Assembly (NCBI GenBank): GCA_015057085.1
Contig: SVFB01000104.1
Location: forward strand, 18,199-82,198
Direction: 5' to 3'
DNA: 64,000 bases
Origin: Lachnospiraceae bacterium
Lineage (GTDB): Bacteria > Bacillota > Clostridia > Lachnospirales > Lachnospiraceae
The position numbers were made by a program, and so were the translations under genes. This document shows, one piece after another, positions 26,505-38,027 of this stretch (its first letter is position 1; each line of letters begins with the position of its first letter). Below the pieces are notes generated by a model. The model was not told the DNA's origin and did no database searches. It worked only from the letters and a program-made list of their open reading frames with translations.

Positions 26505-26534
26505 TATATAGACACAAAATAACTGCCATTTCAA
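26505..26534 (-). promoter_or_regulatory. Promoter of the radical SAM-prmA unit, inside the preceding terminator
   Basis: On the minus strand TTGAAA (26529-26534), 18 bp, TATATA (26505-26510). The predicted start falls at the ATG of the gene, suggesting a leaderless transcript. The -35 lies in the stem of the terminator at 26521-26548. Confidence 0.55.
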
Positions 26535-26548
26535 CTGAAATGGCAGTT
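26521..26548 (-). terminator. Terminator of the coiled-coil J-domain gene
   Basis: AACTGCCATTTCA pairs with TGAAATGGCAGTT over 13 bp. On the minus strand it is followed by ATTTTGTGT, a short T tract, 5 nt after the J-domain gene stop. Confidence 0.65.
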
Positions 26549-26552
26549 ATAA

Positions 26553-26987
26553 TTAACCAAATACTTTATTTAAGTGATCGTATTCGCGATTGATTTCCTG
26601 AATCGTTCCGTTATCTCCGTCCATATTATCCGGATGATAAATCTTAATCAAATCACGATAACGCTTGCGAAGCGACTGTTTGCTTCCCACTCCGGAGAAG
26701 AACATTTCACCGGAAACAACTTTCTGATTATGCTGCTCCTGATAACTGTTTTGAGCTTCATAATCACTTACTCTGCTATAGAATTCCTTCTGTTTTGCAA
26801 CTTGCTCCTTTTCGACAGCAAGTTTCTTTAATTCATCTTCGAGAATCTTGAACTTCATATCGAAAAGTTTCTTCTGTTGTTCCAATCGGCGATCTTCGAT
26901 TTCTATTCTTTTGATAAATTCTTCTCGCTCTTTTTTGAAAGCGCGTCGTTCTTTTTCAAAAGCTTTCTTTTCTTCTTCGAAACTCAT
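26553..26987 (-). CDS. Coiled-coil protein with C-terminal J-domain
   Basis: The 144-residue protein starts with a long charged coiled coil (about 3-72, rich in Glu, Lys, Arg) and ends in a short J-like domain (about 95-144) with the HPD motif in IYHPDNMDGD. J-domains normally stimulate DnaK ATPase; here the domain is C-terminal and the coiled coil could place it on a partner. It sits just downstream of dnaJ but has its own promoter and terminator. No membrane segment or zinc site is visible. Client and partner are unknown. Confidence 0.85.
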   Translation of the reverse strand: MSFEEEKKAFEKERRAFKKEREEFIKRIEIEDRRLEQQKKLFDMKFKILEDELKKLAVEKEQVAKQKEFYSRVSDYEAQNSYQEQHNQKVVSGEMFFSGVGSKQSLRKRYRDLIKIYHPDNMDGDNGTIQEINREYDHLNKVFG

Positions 26988-27018
26988 AGCACGTCTCCCT
27001 TTTTATCACGAATCCATC

Positions 27019-27046
27019 TAAATAGTTTATCGTCAATAATGGTCAA
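27019..27046 (-). promoter_or_regulatory. Candidate promoter of the coiled-coil J-domain gene
   Basis: On the minus strand TTGACC (27041-27046), 16 bp, TATTTA (27019-27024). The remaining 27047-27145 holds only a weak hairpin (ATTTAG/CTAAAT) that might end the dnaJ transcript. Confidence 0.5.
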
Positions 27047-27145
27047 CTTCTTTAGCCTCATCAATATCTACTAACGATACCAAATCAATAATACAATATT
27101 TAGTGGTCTAAATAAATAGTCGGTTCGTACCATCTGTATTCAGTT

Positions 27146-28297
27146 TTATTTCTTCTTTTTGCCGAAAAATCCTTCTTTTTTATTCATGGAAGCATCGGCC
27201 CCATTCTCTTGTTTTAGGGAATTTGAAGTAGCTTCATCAAATTGTCTCATCAACTCTTTGGCTTCTTTTGAAAGTCCTGTCGGAGTTGTGACAATCAATG
27301 TGACATAATGATCTCCTCGCAAATTCTTATTGCGCAAAGATGGCACTCCTTTTCCCTTCAAACGAATTCTGGTTCCTGTCTGTGTGCCCGGAGATACGGT
27401 ATAAATAATATCCCCATCCACAGTCTTGATTCGAATATCTCCACCTAAAGCTGCAATTGCAAATGAAACAGATGCATTGGAGAAAATATTCATATCCTGT
27501 CTCTCGAAGGCCGAATTTCTTGCAACAATCACTTCAACAAGCAAATCGCCTCTTGGGCCACCATTTCTGCCAGGTTCCCCGAAATCACGAATTCTTACGC
27601 TCTGTCCGTTATCAATTCCGGCAGGAATGCTGATGGTCTTCTTGATTCTCTTTGCAACATATCCACTGCCATGACAATCCGGACATTTTTCGCGGACAAC
27701 CTTGCCTTTGCCGCCACAATCCGGACAAGTCTGTACATTTTGCATCATGCCAAAGAGAGATTGTTGTGAATAAACCACTTTACCTTTACCGCCACACTTC
27801 GAACAGGTCTCAGGCTGTGTTCCCGGCTTTGCTCCTGTTCCATGACAGGTTCCACACTCCTCTTGATATGTAAATTCTAATTCCTTCTCGCAACCAAATA
27901 CCGCTTCCTCAAAACTGATGCGAACCTGCATGCGAACATTTCTGCCCTTTGCCGGTTCAGAACCGCTACTGCGTCTTCCGCCGCCAAAGAAATCACCAAA
28001 AATATCACCAAAAATATCGCCAAAATCCATACCGGAGAAATCGAATCCTCCGCCGCCACCCATGCTTCCATCGAATGCCGCATGACCGTATTGATCATAT
28101 TGAGCTCTCTTCTGTGGATCAGAAAGAACTGCATATGCTTCCTGGGCTTCTTTGAATTTTGCCTCACATTCAGGATCGTCCGGATGCATATCCGGATGAT
28201 ATTTCTTTGCAGTTTGGCGGAAAGCCTTTTTGATATCAGCTTCTGTAGCCGATTTGGTTACTCCAAGGACTTCATAATAATCTCTTTTATCTGCCAT
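27146..28297 (-). CDS. dnaJ: Chaperone DnaJ (type I)
   Basis: DnaJ delivers unfolded proteins to DnaK and stimulates its ATPase. The 383 residues hold an N-terminal J-domain with YHPDMHPDD (HPD at about 34), a Gly/Phe-rich linker (about 78-110), four zinc-binding CxxCxGxG repeats (about 147-215), and the C-terminal substrate-binding domains. It is the last gene of hrcA-grpE-dnaK-dnaJ. Confidence 0.98.
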   Translation of the reverse strand: MADKRDYYEVLGVTKSATEADIKKAFRQTAKKYHPDMHPDDPECEAKFKEAQEAYAVLSDPQKRAQYDQYGHAAFDGSMGGGGGFDFSGMDFGDIFGDIFGDFFGGGRRSSGSEPAKGRNVRMQVRISFEEAVFGCEKELEFTYQEECGTCHGTGAKPGTQPETCSKCGGKGKVVYSQQSLFGMMQNVQTCPDCGGKGKVVREKCPDCHGSGYVAKRIKKTISIPAGIDNGQSVRIRDFGEPGRNGGPRGDLLVEVIVARNSAFERQDMNIFSNASVSFAIAALGGDIRIKTVDGDIIYTVSPGTQTGTRIRLKGKGVPSLRNKNLRGDHYVTLIVTTPTGLSKEAKELMRQFDEATSNSLKQENGADASMNKKEGFFGKKKK

Positions 28298-28379
28298 AAT
28301 AATCCTTCTTTAACTATATTAGACATGCATAAACACAATAACAGCGAGCAGCGAATGCTGCCCACTGCATTTTTGTGAA

Positions 28380-30275
<1,896 letters not shown>

Positions 30276-30315
30276 CTAATATAACTCAATTATCTTTTTA
30301 TTTGCTGTATTGATA

Positions 30316-31005
30316 TTAACTTACAACTGCTACCATAGAATGTCTTACGACCTGATCCTTATACATGTAGCCCTTTTGCAATTCCTGAGCCACTATGCCG
30401 GATTCATACTCATCACTTTCAACTTGCATCACTGCATTATGAATTTCCGGATCAAATTCCTTGCCCAATGCCTCGATTGGTGTCACACCTGCATTGGAAA
30501 GTTCTGTCATAAGCTGCTTATATACCATGTCCATTCCCTGAACAAAAGCATCATCTTTATCTGCATCCTCAATCGTTTGGAATCCTCGTTCAAAATTATC
30601 AATAACCGGAAGGATTTTCTCAACGATTGTCTTCGCACCCATGTCAAACATCTGTGTTTTCTCTTTTTCGGTACGCTTACGGAAGTTTTCGAATTCAGCC
30701 ATCTGACGCTTTACGCGATCGTTTAACTCTTCGATTTGTTCATCACGCTTGTCTTTTTTCTTTTTCTTGAAGCGCTTTTCTTTTCCTTCCGCTTTCTCGT
30801 CCCCATCCGCTTCTGATTCGGCGGCGGTGTCTTCACTTGATGTTTCTTCGTTTACGTTTTCTTCGTTTACGGTTTCTTCACATGATGATTCTTCCGCGGT
30901 TGCTTCTTCTGTGTTTTCTTCTGTGTTTTCTTCTGTGTTTTCTTCTGTTAAAGTTTCGTCAACCTTTTCGTCACAATCATCAATTTTGATGTTTTCTACT
31001 GCCAT
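30316..31005 (-). CDS. grpE: Nucleotide exchange factor GrpE
   Basis: GrpE releases ADP from DnaK. The 229 residues are long for the family because of an acidic, repetitive N-terminal 85 residues containing EENT repeated three times and further Glu/Ser/Asp-rich copies. The dimer helix (RVKRQMAEFENFRKRTEKEK, about 93-112) and the beta domain ending in LQKGYMYKDQVVRHSMV are normal. The repeat tract is encoded by three perfect 12-base units. The gene starts 9 nt after hrcA. Confidence 0.97.
   Translation of the reverse strand: MAVENIKIDDCDEKVDETLTEENTEENTEENTEEATAEESSCEETVNEENVNEETSSEDTAAESEADGDEKAEGKEKRFKKKKKDKRDEQIEELNDRVKRQMAEFENFRKRTEKEKTQMFDMGAKTIVEKILPVIDNFERGFQTIEDADKDDAFVQGMDMVYKQLMTELSNAGVTPIEALGKEFDPEIHNAVMQVESDEYESGIVAQELQKGYMYKDQVVRHSMVAVVS
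30904..30948. repeat. 12-base tandem repeat inside grpE
   Basis: Three perfect copies of TTCTTCTGTGTT (30904-30939) are followed by a partial fourth. On the coding strand each unit encodes Asn-Thr-Glu-Glu. Copy changes would keep the frame. Confidence 0.9.
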
Positions 31006-31014
31006 ACTGTTATA

Positions 31015-32091
31015 CTATTCCTTTCCCGGACCCTTATTCTTATCAAAAAGACCATCCAATTGTGTCTTTAGATTTTTAAGGTTGTCCATTACCTTTTCGT
31101 AATCCATACGTTTCGGCCCGATGATACCGATTGTACCCTTAACGCCTTCGCCCAATTCATATGTCGCAGTGACAACACTGCAATCTTTCATGGTTTGAAT
31201 TGGTGCTTCATTTCCGATGTAGACCTGAATTCCTGTTTCGTTTTTATTCTCATCCGTAAATGCATCTGTCACAAGTTGAGCCAACTCGTCTTTCTCTTCG
31301 AAGGTCGATAACAATTCGGAAGCCTTTTCGCTTGTAGAGAGCTCTGGATATTTTAAAATATTGGTAGCTCCGCTGGTATAAATCTCAAGATCCTCATCTT
31401 CTGATAAGGCCTGTCCCAATGCATCAATGACATTGCTGACGATTCCGGAATGAATTCCCGATTGCTCTTTTAATTTAGAAATGGTTGCCAGATTGATTTC
31501 ATCAATGGACAAACCATTTAAAGCGCTATTTAATAAAATATTAAGTTTCAGAAGAGTATCATTGTCTAATTCTTCTTCGTCATCCACCGCAATCACTTGG
31601 TTTTTCACAATATTGTTATTCAAAACCACAACTGCAAGAATCTGACCGTCCGCCATCTTTGATAATTGGATGAATTTTACTTTGTTTCCATGATAGGAAG
31701 GCGCCGTAATCATGGTTGCATAATTGGTATTTGCAGCAAGCATCTTGGCCATTTGCTTTAATACCTGTTCCATCTTCTCGGTCTTTTCGATGACAAATTC
31801 TTTCATATCTGAAACTTGCTTGTCTTTTTCCCGATTTTCTTCCATTAAGTGGTCAACATAAAAGCGATAACCCTTATCGGAAGGAATACGTCCTGCGGAG
31901 GTATGAGGCTGCATGATATAGCCCATCTCCTCTAAATCGGACATCTCATTTCGAATAGTTGCCGAACTGAGATTTAAATCAGTATATTTTGAAATGGTTC
32001 TCGAGCCAACCGGCTCACCGGTCTCGAGATAATTGCGGATGATAGCATCCAGGATTTTGATCTTTCTATCATCTAACTCTGTAGGTATCAT
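31015..32091 (-). CDS. hrcA: Heat-inducible transcription repressor HrcA
   Basis: HrcA binds CIRCE and represses the class I heat shock genes. It has 358 residues: an N-terminal winged helix with EPVGSRTISK and LSSATIRNEMSDLEEMGY (about 26-55) and a GAF-like dimer domain ending in IGPKRMDYEKVM. ATG at 32091 has GGGGGA 7 nt upstream; a GTG 33 bases earlier lies inside CIRCE and is rejected. As first gene of the operon it is autoregulated. Confidence 0.97.
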   Translation of the reverse strand: MIPTELDDRKIKILDAIIRNYLETGEPVGSRTISKYTDLNLSSATIRNEMSDLEEMGYIMQPHTSAGRIPSDKGYRFYVDHLMEENREKDKQVSDMKEFVIEKTEKMEQVLKQMAKMLAANTNYATMITAPSYHGNKVKFIQLSKMADGQILAVVVLNNNIVKNQVIAVDDEEELDNDTLLKLNILLNSALNGLSIDEINLATISKLKEQSGIHSGIVSNVIDALGQALSEDEDLEIYTSGATNILKYPELSTSEKASELLSTFEEKDELAQLVTDAFTDENKNETGIQVYIGNEAPIQTMKDCSVVTATYELGEGVKGTIGIIGPKRMDYEKVMDNLKNLKTQLDGLFDKNKGPGKE

Positions 32092-32117
32092 TCCAAATCC
32101 CCCTGATTTCAGTGTTG

Positions 32118-32144
32118 TTAGCACTCGATTAACAAGAGTGCTAA
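32118..32144. promoter_or_regulatory. CIRCE operator (HrcA binding site)
   Basis: TTAGCACTC, nine spacer bases, GAGTGCTAA: a perfect match to the consensus inverted repeat. It lies just downstream of the predicted -10 of the hrcA promoter. Confidence 0.98.
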
Positions 32145-32152
32145 TTGATCTA

Positions 32153-32199
32153 TAAATAAAATAGCACCACCCTTGTTTATTGTCAACAAGATGATGCTA
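32153..32199 (-). terminator. Terminator of the lepA-plsC-hemW transcript
   Basis: On the minus strand a long stem (32162-32177 with 32185-32199, several G-U pairs, one bulge) is followed by TTTTATTTA. The loop holds TTGACA, the -35 of the hrcA promoter. Confidence 0.8.
32158..32186 (-). promoter_or_regulatory. hrcA operon promoter
   Basis: On the minus strand TTGACA (32181-32186), 17 bp, TATTTT (32158-32163). The start lies near the CIRCE upstream edge, the usual position for HrcA repression. It overlaps the preceding terminator. Confidence 0.75.
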
Positions 32200-32220
32200 A
32201 TTTTATGCTTTCTTTATAAT

Positions 32221-32240
32221 TTGGAAATTCCTTCGAATCA
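32221..32240 (-). repeat. Short hairpin-type repeat after hemW stop
   Basis: On the minus strand ATTCGAAGGAATTTCC begins 9 bases after the hemW TGA. The same 16 bases occur in the hairpin after holA (40335-40350), and with one change in the tail of the 130-bp repeat at 63867. Here the left arm is degenerate. Confidence 0.55.
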
Positions 32241-32245
32241 TTTGA

Positions 32246-33448
32246 TCATAATAAAAACTTAGCCATACAATAATTCGAAAGATCCATCCCCTTATCAGTA
32301 AGCGCAATTCGCCCTTCTTTCGAGAGCAGCAACTTCTGCTTTTTTAATTCTTCGATGACATCTTTGTAAATCGCATCCACCGGCATGGAAAATGCTGCCT
32401 CAAAATCACTTCGATAGACACCTTCCGGCATACGAAGTCCCAAAAACATGAACTCTTCCATTTGCTCTTTTCGACTGAGTTCCTGTGCAGACAAATGCAG
32501 ATTATTGCCAACACCTGCCTTTTTAGGATCATCTTTGATTTGATAGCAATCTTTCATATATTCATACAAATCTGTTTGATTGGAATAACGCACATTCTCT
32601 AATAAAGATGCAGCCCCCAATCCCATTCCCAGATAGTTTGCTCTACGCCAATATCCGATATTATGTCTGCAAGCAAATCCCGGTTTGGCATAATTTGATG
32701 TCTCATATTGCATCCATCCATTTTCCTTGAGCAGGGACTGTGTCATTTTATAAATACGATAAGCTTCATCCTCCGTCGGCAATTCTTCTGTCTGCATTCC
32801 GGCTTGCTGCTTTACATCATCAAATTTGTATTTCTCATAAAAAGGTGTTCCTTCTTCTATGATGAGTGTATAAACAGATATATGCTCCGGTTTTAAACGC
32901 ATAACCGTTTGAAGCGTCTTCATAAACTTTTCAACCGTTTGATGAGGAAGGCAGCTGATTAAATCCACATTGATATTTTGAAAGCCCACATTGCGCGCAA
33001 GTTCAAAGGTTTTCACGAATTGTTCGAAGGTATGAACGCGACCGAGAAGTTTTAATTCATCGTTATCCGCAGACTGGCATCCGATTGAAATTCGATTGAT
33101 ACCGGAATTTCGATATGCCGCAAACTTTTGCAGGGTGACAGTTCCCGGATTGCATTCGATTGATATTTCCGCATCTTCTCTTACGCGAAAATTCTGACGT
33201 ATCGCATTCATAATGGATACCACCAAATCAGTATCCAACCAGCTTGGGGTTCCTCCGCCTAAAAATACGGTTGTCACTTCATATTGATATCCAATCAATT
33301 TCCCATAATATTCTATTTCTTTGATCAGTGCACCCACATACTCTCTCTGTGTCCTATCATCAGCCTTGAAAGATAGGAAATCACAATATTCGCACTTTCT
33401 CATACAGAAAGGAATATGGATGTATAATTCTAATTGTTTCCAATTCAT
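32246..33448 (-). CDS. hemW: Radical SAM heme chaperone HemW
   Basis: HemW is related to oxygen-independent coproporphyrinogen oxidase HemN but acts as a heme-binding chaperone. The 400-residue protein starts with IHIPFCMRKCEYCDFLSF: CxxxCxxC followed by F, where HemN has a fourth cysteine, so HemW is preferred. A C-terminal HemN-type winged region contains FMFLGLRMPEGV. It lies between plsC (3 nt upstream) and the terminator before hrcA, an order frequent near lepA in Firmicutes. Confidence 0.94.
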   Translation of the reverse strand: MNWKQLELYIHIPFCMRKCEYCDFLSFKADDRTQREYVGALIKEIEYYGKLIGYQYEVTTVFLGGGTPSWLDTDLVVSIMNAIRQNFRVREDAEISIECNPGTVTLQKFAAYRNSGINRISIGCQSADNDELKLLGRVHTFEQFVKTFELARNVGFQNINVDLISCLPHQTVEKFMKTLQTVMRLKPEHISVYTLIIEEGTPFYEKYKFDDVKQQAGMQTEELPTEDEAYRIYKMTQSLLKENGWMQYETSNYAKPGFACRHNIGYWRRANYLGMGLGAASLLENVRYSNQTDLYEYMKDCYQIKDDPKKAGVGNNLHLSAQELSRKEQMEEFMFLGLRMPEGVYRSDFEAAFSMPVDAIYKDVIEELKKQKLLLSKEGRIALTDKGMDLSNYCMAKFLL

Positions 33449-33451
33449 ACT

Positions 33452-34225
33452 TTAATTCATTATCTTATCGGCCAATTCTTCGAGTGCTTGTGCTGATAAA
33501 TTCTGTGTCTTAATTTCCTCTAGTTTTTGAGAGATTCGACTTTTAACCAATTCTGCAATCTCTTTCTTCTTCATATGAGCATATTCCTCATAAGAAATGA
33601 CAGGTAAAATGTGAATCTGGGTCTCTACGCGTCCTAAATGATTCGTATTCATTGCCTTATATGCATCAAATAAAACAACCGGAACAATCGGACATTTTGT
33701 CTTTATATTGACAGAAAAACAGCCTGTATTAAAATCCTGCAATTCATTATGGTTCTGAGAGTATCCGCCCTCCGGAAAAATAATAATATTCCTTCCGTCA
33801 TTTACAATATCCGCGCATTTATTCATGGCAGTAACAATATCTCTTGGATCTTGCAAATCAATTTTTACCGCATCAATCAGATCACAAATCTGGCGGCTCA
33901 ATATGCGGCTGGCCTGCTTTCGCTCCCAAAGTACACTGGTATGCTTTTCCATTGCTTCATAGATACAAAGTGCATCATATTTGCCCTGATGATTGCTATA
34001 GGTGACAAATCCATCGGTCTTTGGAATGTTTTCCATTCCGAATACATACGTTTTGGTTTTAAAATGTTTCCGCATATATATCACAATCTGACTTGCCATA
34101 GCAAAGCGAACATCATCCGAAACCGAGCTTCCCTTTGCAATGATATGATTTGCCTTTGGAATCGCATAGAAAAGTGTATATGGAGCTGCAGTAACTCCAT
34201 TCCATATAAATCTAAAATTTTCCAA
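33452..34225 (-). CDS. plsC: 1-acyl-glycerol-3-phosphate acyltransferase (PlsC family)
   Basis: The 257-residue protein carries the acyltransferase motif HxxxxD in SNHQGKYDAL (about 77-86) and the substrate motif FPEGGYS (about 150-156). It likely adds the second acyl chain to lysophosphatidate at the membrane. The N-terminal region is only weakly hydrophobic. It is located between lepA and hemW, 23 nt after the lepA stop. Another acyl acceptor is possible. Confidence 0.85.
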   Translation of the reverse strand: MENFRFIWNGVTAAPYTLFYAIPKANHIIAKGSSVSDDVRFAMASQIVIYMRKHFKTKTYVFGMENIPKTDGFVTYSNHQGKYDALCIYEAMEKHTSVLWERKQASRILSRQICDLIDAVKIDLQDPRDIVTAMNKCADIVNDGRNIIIFPEGGYSQNHNELQDFNTGCFSVNIKTKCPIVPVVLFDAYKAMNTNHLGRVETQIHILPVISYEEYAHMKKKEIAELVKSRISQKLEEIKTQNLSAQALEELADKIMN

Positions 34226-34248
34226 ACCTAAAACTCTCCGTCCAAAAA

Positions 34249-36060
34249 CTAATCCTCATCCAGCTTCAATACACTCATAAATGCTTCCTGTGGAATTTCC
34301 ACATTACCTACCTGGCGCATACGCTTCTTTCCTTCTTTTTGCTTTTCAAGAAGTTTCTTCTTACGCGAGATATCTCCACCATAACATTTCGCAAGCACAT
34401 CTTTTCTCATCGCTTTAACAGTTTCTCTGGCAATAATCTTGCCACCCACTGCCGCCTGAATCGGAATTTCAAAAAGATGACGCGGAATCTCTTCTTTTAA
34501 GCGCTCACACATTCGTCTGCCGCGTTCATAAGCACTCTCTTTAAATACGATAAATGATAATGCATCTACCATTTCGCGATTAATCAAAATATCAAGTTTC
34601 ACAAGCTCACTTCGCTCGTATCCCTTGAATTCATAATCAAAGGATGCATAACCTCTGGAGCGTGATTTCAAAGCATCAAAGAAATCATAGATAATTTCGT
34701 TTAATGGCAAATCATATTTGATGACTGCACGAGATTCTTCTATATATTCCATAGACAGATAGATACCGCGGCGTTCCTGACAAAGCGTCATAATTGCGCC
34801 TACGTAATCCTTTGTCACCATAATTTCAGCAGAAACATACGGCTCTTCCATATAATCGATTTCAGCCGGATCAGGTAAATTAGATGGATTCGTTAAATCA
34901 ATCACTTCTCCATTCAATTTATGAACTTTATAAACTACACCCGGTGCTGTCGTTACTAAATCCAAATCGAATTCTCTTTCCAGGCGCTCTTGGATGATTT
35001 CCAAATGCAACAGTCCAAGAAATCCGCATCTGAAACCAAATCCCAAGGCAAGAGATGTTTCCGGTTCGAAATGTAAAGATGCATCATTGATTTGTAATTT
35101 TTCCAGCGCATCTCTCAAATCAGGATATTTTGCGGAATCTGCTGGATACAAACCGCAATAAACCATTGGATTTACCTTTTTATATCCTGGCAAAGCTTCG
35201 GCACAAGGACGATCGGCATTTGTAATGGTATCACCGACATGTGTATCGCTCACATTCTTAATGCTTGCGCAGATATAGCCAACCATTCCGGCTGAAAGTT
35301 CATCGCATGGAATAAACTGTCCTGCACCAAAATATCCAACCTCTGTAACGATGGCTTCTGCCTGGGTTGCCATCATACGAATGCGATCTCCGACTTTTAC
35401 AGTTCCTTCTTTAATTCTGCAGAAAGTAATGACACCTTTATAGGAATCATAAAGCGCATCAAAAATCAGCGCCTGAAGCGGCGATGTGGCATCTCCGCTG
35501 GGAGAAGGAATCTTATGAACAATTGCTTCTAATACGTCTTCAATATTTAATCCTGTCTTTGCCGAAATACGAGGCGCATCCATCGCTTCGATTCCTATGA
35601 CATCTTCGATTTCCTGTGCTACTTCATCAGGTCTCGCAGAAGGAAGATCCACTTTATTGATCACAGGAAATACATCCAAATCATGATCAAGTGCAAGATA
35701 TACATTCGCTAAGGTTTGTGCTTCTACGCCCTGTGCTGCATCCACAACCAAAATTGCTCCATCACAGGCCGCAAGGCTTCTGGATACCTCATAATTAAAA
35801 TCTACATGTCCCGGAGTATCAATCAAATTAAAAATATACTCCTCTCCGTCCTTTGCCTTATATATAATGCGGACGGCCTGGGATTTTATCGTGATTCCAC
35901 GCTCACGTTCCAAATCCATATTGTCCAAAACCTGTGCCTGCATTTCTCTGCTGGTGAGGGTTCCGGTTTTTTCGATGATGCGATCCGCCAGGGTAGATTT
36001 ACCGTGGTCGATATGCGCGATAATGCAAAAATTTCTGATTTTACTCTGGTAGATTGACAT
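34249..36060 (-). CDS. lepA: Elongation factor 4 (LepA)
   Basis: LepA is a translational GTPase linked to back-translocation and 30S biogenesis. It has 603 residues. G motifs are [23 protein letters not shown], followed by EF-G-like domains and the LepA-specific C-terminal domain with [21 protein letters not shown] at about 550-570 ([14 protein letters not shown] conserved). First gene of lepA-plsC-hemW. Confidence 0.98.
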   Translation of the reverse strand: MSIYQSKIRNFCIIAHIDHGKSTLADRIIEKTGTLTSREMQAQVLDNMDLERERGITIKSQAVRIIYKAKDGEEYIFNLIDTPGHVDFNYEVSRSLAACDGAILVVDAAQGVEAQTLANVYLALDHDLDVFPVINKVDLPSARPDEVAQEIEDVIGIEAMDAPRISAKTGLNIEDVLEAIVHKIPSPSGDATSPLQALIFDALYDSYKGVITFCRIKEGTVKVGDRIRMMATQAEAIVTEVGYFGAGQFIPCDELSAGMVGYICASIKNVSDTHVGDTITNADRPCAEALPGYKKVNPMVYCGLYPADSAKYPDLRDALEKLQINDASLHFEPETSLALGFGFRCGFLGLLHLEIIQERLEREFDLDLVTTAPGVVYKVHKLNGEVIDLTNPSNLPDPAEIDYMEEPYVSAEIMVTKDYVGAIMTLCQERRGIYLSMEYIEESRAVIKYDLPLNEIIYDFFDALKSRSRGYASFDYEFKGYERSELVKLDILINREMVDALSFIVFKESAYERGRRMCERLKEEIPRHLFEIPIQAAVGGKIIARETVKAMRKDVLAKCYGGDISRKKKLLEKQKEGKKRMRQVGNVEIPQEAFMSVLKLDED

Positions 36061-36103
36061 AAAATAAGTTCCTATCTATTGTTTAATATTCTTTTCACTC
36101 GGA

Positions 36104-37294
36104 TTATGATAATAAATCCAGCATAGATTTTCCGATACAATCCTTTGGATATTCTACCTCAAAATTGTCAGCAACTGTAGCCCCTAATACACCGAAGCTA
36201 TCCTGTTCCGGCAAGGCCCCTCCTTTTGTAAAGGATGGAGAATAAAATACCATCGGGACCTGTTCTCTTGTATGATCACTTCCCTTAAATGTAGGATCAT
36301 TTCCATGATCTGCGGTCAAAATCAAAAGATCATCCTCTTTCAACAGTGGAAGCAATTCTCCTAATTTCACATCGAAACGTTCGATTTCTTCACCATAACC
36401 AACAGGATTTCTGCGATGTCCCCATAGAGCATCAAAATCCACAAGGTTCGTAAAGCAAAGTCCGTTAAAATCACGCTTTGCAATTTCAATGGTTTGCTCC
36501 ATTCCATGAACAGAGGAATCTGAATGATTGCCCTCTGTCAAGCCGGCCCCGTTGAAAATATCGAAAATCTTTCCCACCGAAATGACATCATATCCATTTT
36601 CTTTCAAAGAATCAAGTGCAGTCTTGCCTGTAGGCGAAAGTGCGTAATCATGTCGGTTTGAAGTTCTCTTAAACTCTCCCGGATGCATTCCCACATATGG
36701 TCTTGCAATCACGCGACCAACTCTCCATTCGTCCTTTAATGTCAATTCACGTGCGATTTCACAATAGTGATATAGATTATCCAATCCCATGGTTTCTTCG
36801 TTTCCACAAATCTGGAGTACGGAATCCGCAGAGGTGTAGACAATCAATTTATTCTCATGAATTTCCTGCTCGGCCAATTCTTCAATGATTTCCGTTCCGC
36901 TTGCCGCTTTATTTCCGATTACGGTTCGACCTGTGCGCTTTTCAAGTTCATCAATCAACTCTTTCGGAAATCCGGTTTCTGTAAAAGTAATGAAGGGTTT
37001 GGTCGTTAAAATTCCCATCATCTCCCAATGACCGGTCATTGTATCTTTGCCATTGGAAGCTTCATTTGCCTTAAGATATTTCCCCATTGGCTGTTCCACC
37101 GGATGAACCTGCTTTAATTCTTTTAGATTCGCCCATCCCAGTTTTTGCATATTAGGGATATTGAGATGCTCAACCGTTTCTGAAATGTGGCCTAATGTAT
37201 CAGCACCCTCATCTCCAAAGGCGGCTGCATCCTTTCCGTTTCCGATACCAAGTGAATCCAATACAATTAAAAAAATACGTTTATATTTCTTCAT
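36104..37294 (-). CDS. deoB: Phosphopentomutase
   Basis: DeoB interconverts (deoxy)ribose-1- and -5-phosphate. The 396-residue protein is an alkaline-phosphatase-fold metalloenzyme with the N-terminal metal aspartate in [10 protein letters not shown], the phospho-threonine region [12 protein letters not shown] (about 83-94), and C-terminal metal ligands in TADHGNDPT and DHTREQVP. It is the last gene of udp-cdd-deoC-deoB, 22 nt after deoC. Confidence 0.97.
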   Translation of the reverse strand: MKKYKRIFLIVLDSLGIGNGKDAAAFGDEGADTLGHISETVEHLNIPNMQKLGWANLKELKQVHPVEQPMGKYLKANEASNGKDTMTGHWEMMGILTTKPFITFTETGFPKELIDELEKRTGRTVIGNKAASGTEIIEELAEQEIHENKLIVYTSADSVLQICGNEETMGLDNLYHYCEIARELTLKDEWRVGRVIARPYVGMHPGEFKRTSNRHDYALSPTGKTALDSLKENGYDVISVGKIFDIFNGAGLTEGNHSDSSVHGMEQTIEIAKRDFNGLCFTNLVDFDALWGHRRNPVGYGEEIERFDVKLGELLPLLKEDDLLILTADHGNDPTFKGSDHTREQVPMVFYSPSFTKGGALPEQDSFGVLGATVADNFEVEYPKDCIGKSMLDLLS

Positions 37295-37316
37295 ATCAGG
37301 CGCCTCTTCTTAAAAT

Positions 37317-37976
37317 TTATTTTGACTCATTTGCTTTAACGATTTTAACAATGCGGCTGGTGCCAAGTCTATCAGCACCGAGTTCCATAAATTTTTCCGC
37401 ATCCTCGATAGAAGAAATTCCTCCGGATGCTTTCATCTTCACATTTTCTCCAATATGTTCCGAAAACAGTTTAATATCATCAAAAGTTGCTCCACCGGTG
37501 GAAAATCCGGTAGAAGTTTTAATGAAATCAGCACCTGCTTCCGTCACAATTTCACACATCTTGATTTTCTCTTCCTCAGTCAAAAGACAAGTCTCAATGA
37601 TGACTTTTAAGATATGCTCTCCGCAGACAGCTTTTAATTCTTTGATTTCATTTTTGACATATTCATAATTTTTTGCGCGAAGCTGTCCAATATTGATTAC
37701 CATATCAATTTCAGAAGCGCCGTTTGCAAGTGCATCCTTTGTCTCAAATATCTTTGTAGCTGTCGTATGATTTCCATTCGGGAATCCGATAACGGTACAA
37801 ACCGGGATTTTCCCATTCAAATAGTCTGCAGCCTGCTTTACATAACAAGGCGGAATGCATACGGATGCGGTATGATACTTCATTGCATCATCGCATATTC
37901 CTTTCACTTCTTCCCATGTAGATGTCTGCGTCAAAAGTGTATGATCACATACTGATAAAATTTGATTTAATTCCAT
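37317..37976 (-). CDS. deoC: Deoxyribose-phosphate aldolase
   Basis: DeoC cleaves deoxyribose-5-phosphate to acetaldehyde and glyceraldehyde-3-phosphate. The 219-residue TIM barrel has the Schiff-base lysine in FIKTSTGFSTGGAT (about 148-161). ATG at 37976 has AGGA 7 nt upstream and matches the usual family start MELNQILSVCDHTLL; an ATG 14 codons earlier is rejected. It continues the salvage operon. Confidence 0.96.
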   Translation of the reverse strand: MELNQILSVCDHTLLTQTSTWEEVKGICDDAMKYHTASVCIPPCYVKQAADYLNGKIPVCTVIGFPNGNHTTATKIFETKDALANGASEIDMVINIGQLRAKNYEYVKNEIKELKAVCGEHILKVIIETCLLTEEEKIKMCEIVTEAGADFIKTSTGFSTGGATFDDIKLFSEHIGENVKMKASGGISSIEDAEKFMELGADRLGTSRIVKIVKANESK

Positions 37977-38027
37977 AATATTTTCCTGTAATTCCTTTAT
38001 GATTATATTTTTCTTCATAATGATTCA

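Noticed and set aside
30749..31102. Serine-rich plus-strand frame opposite grpE
   Set aside because: It is the mirror of the acidic repeats in grpE (Glu codons read as Ser/Phe) and lacks a start site.
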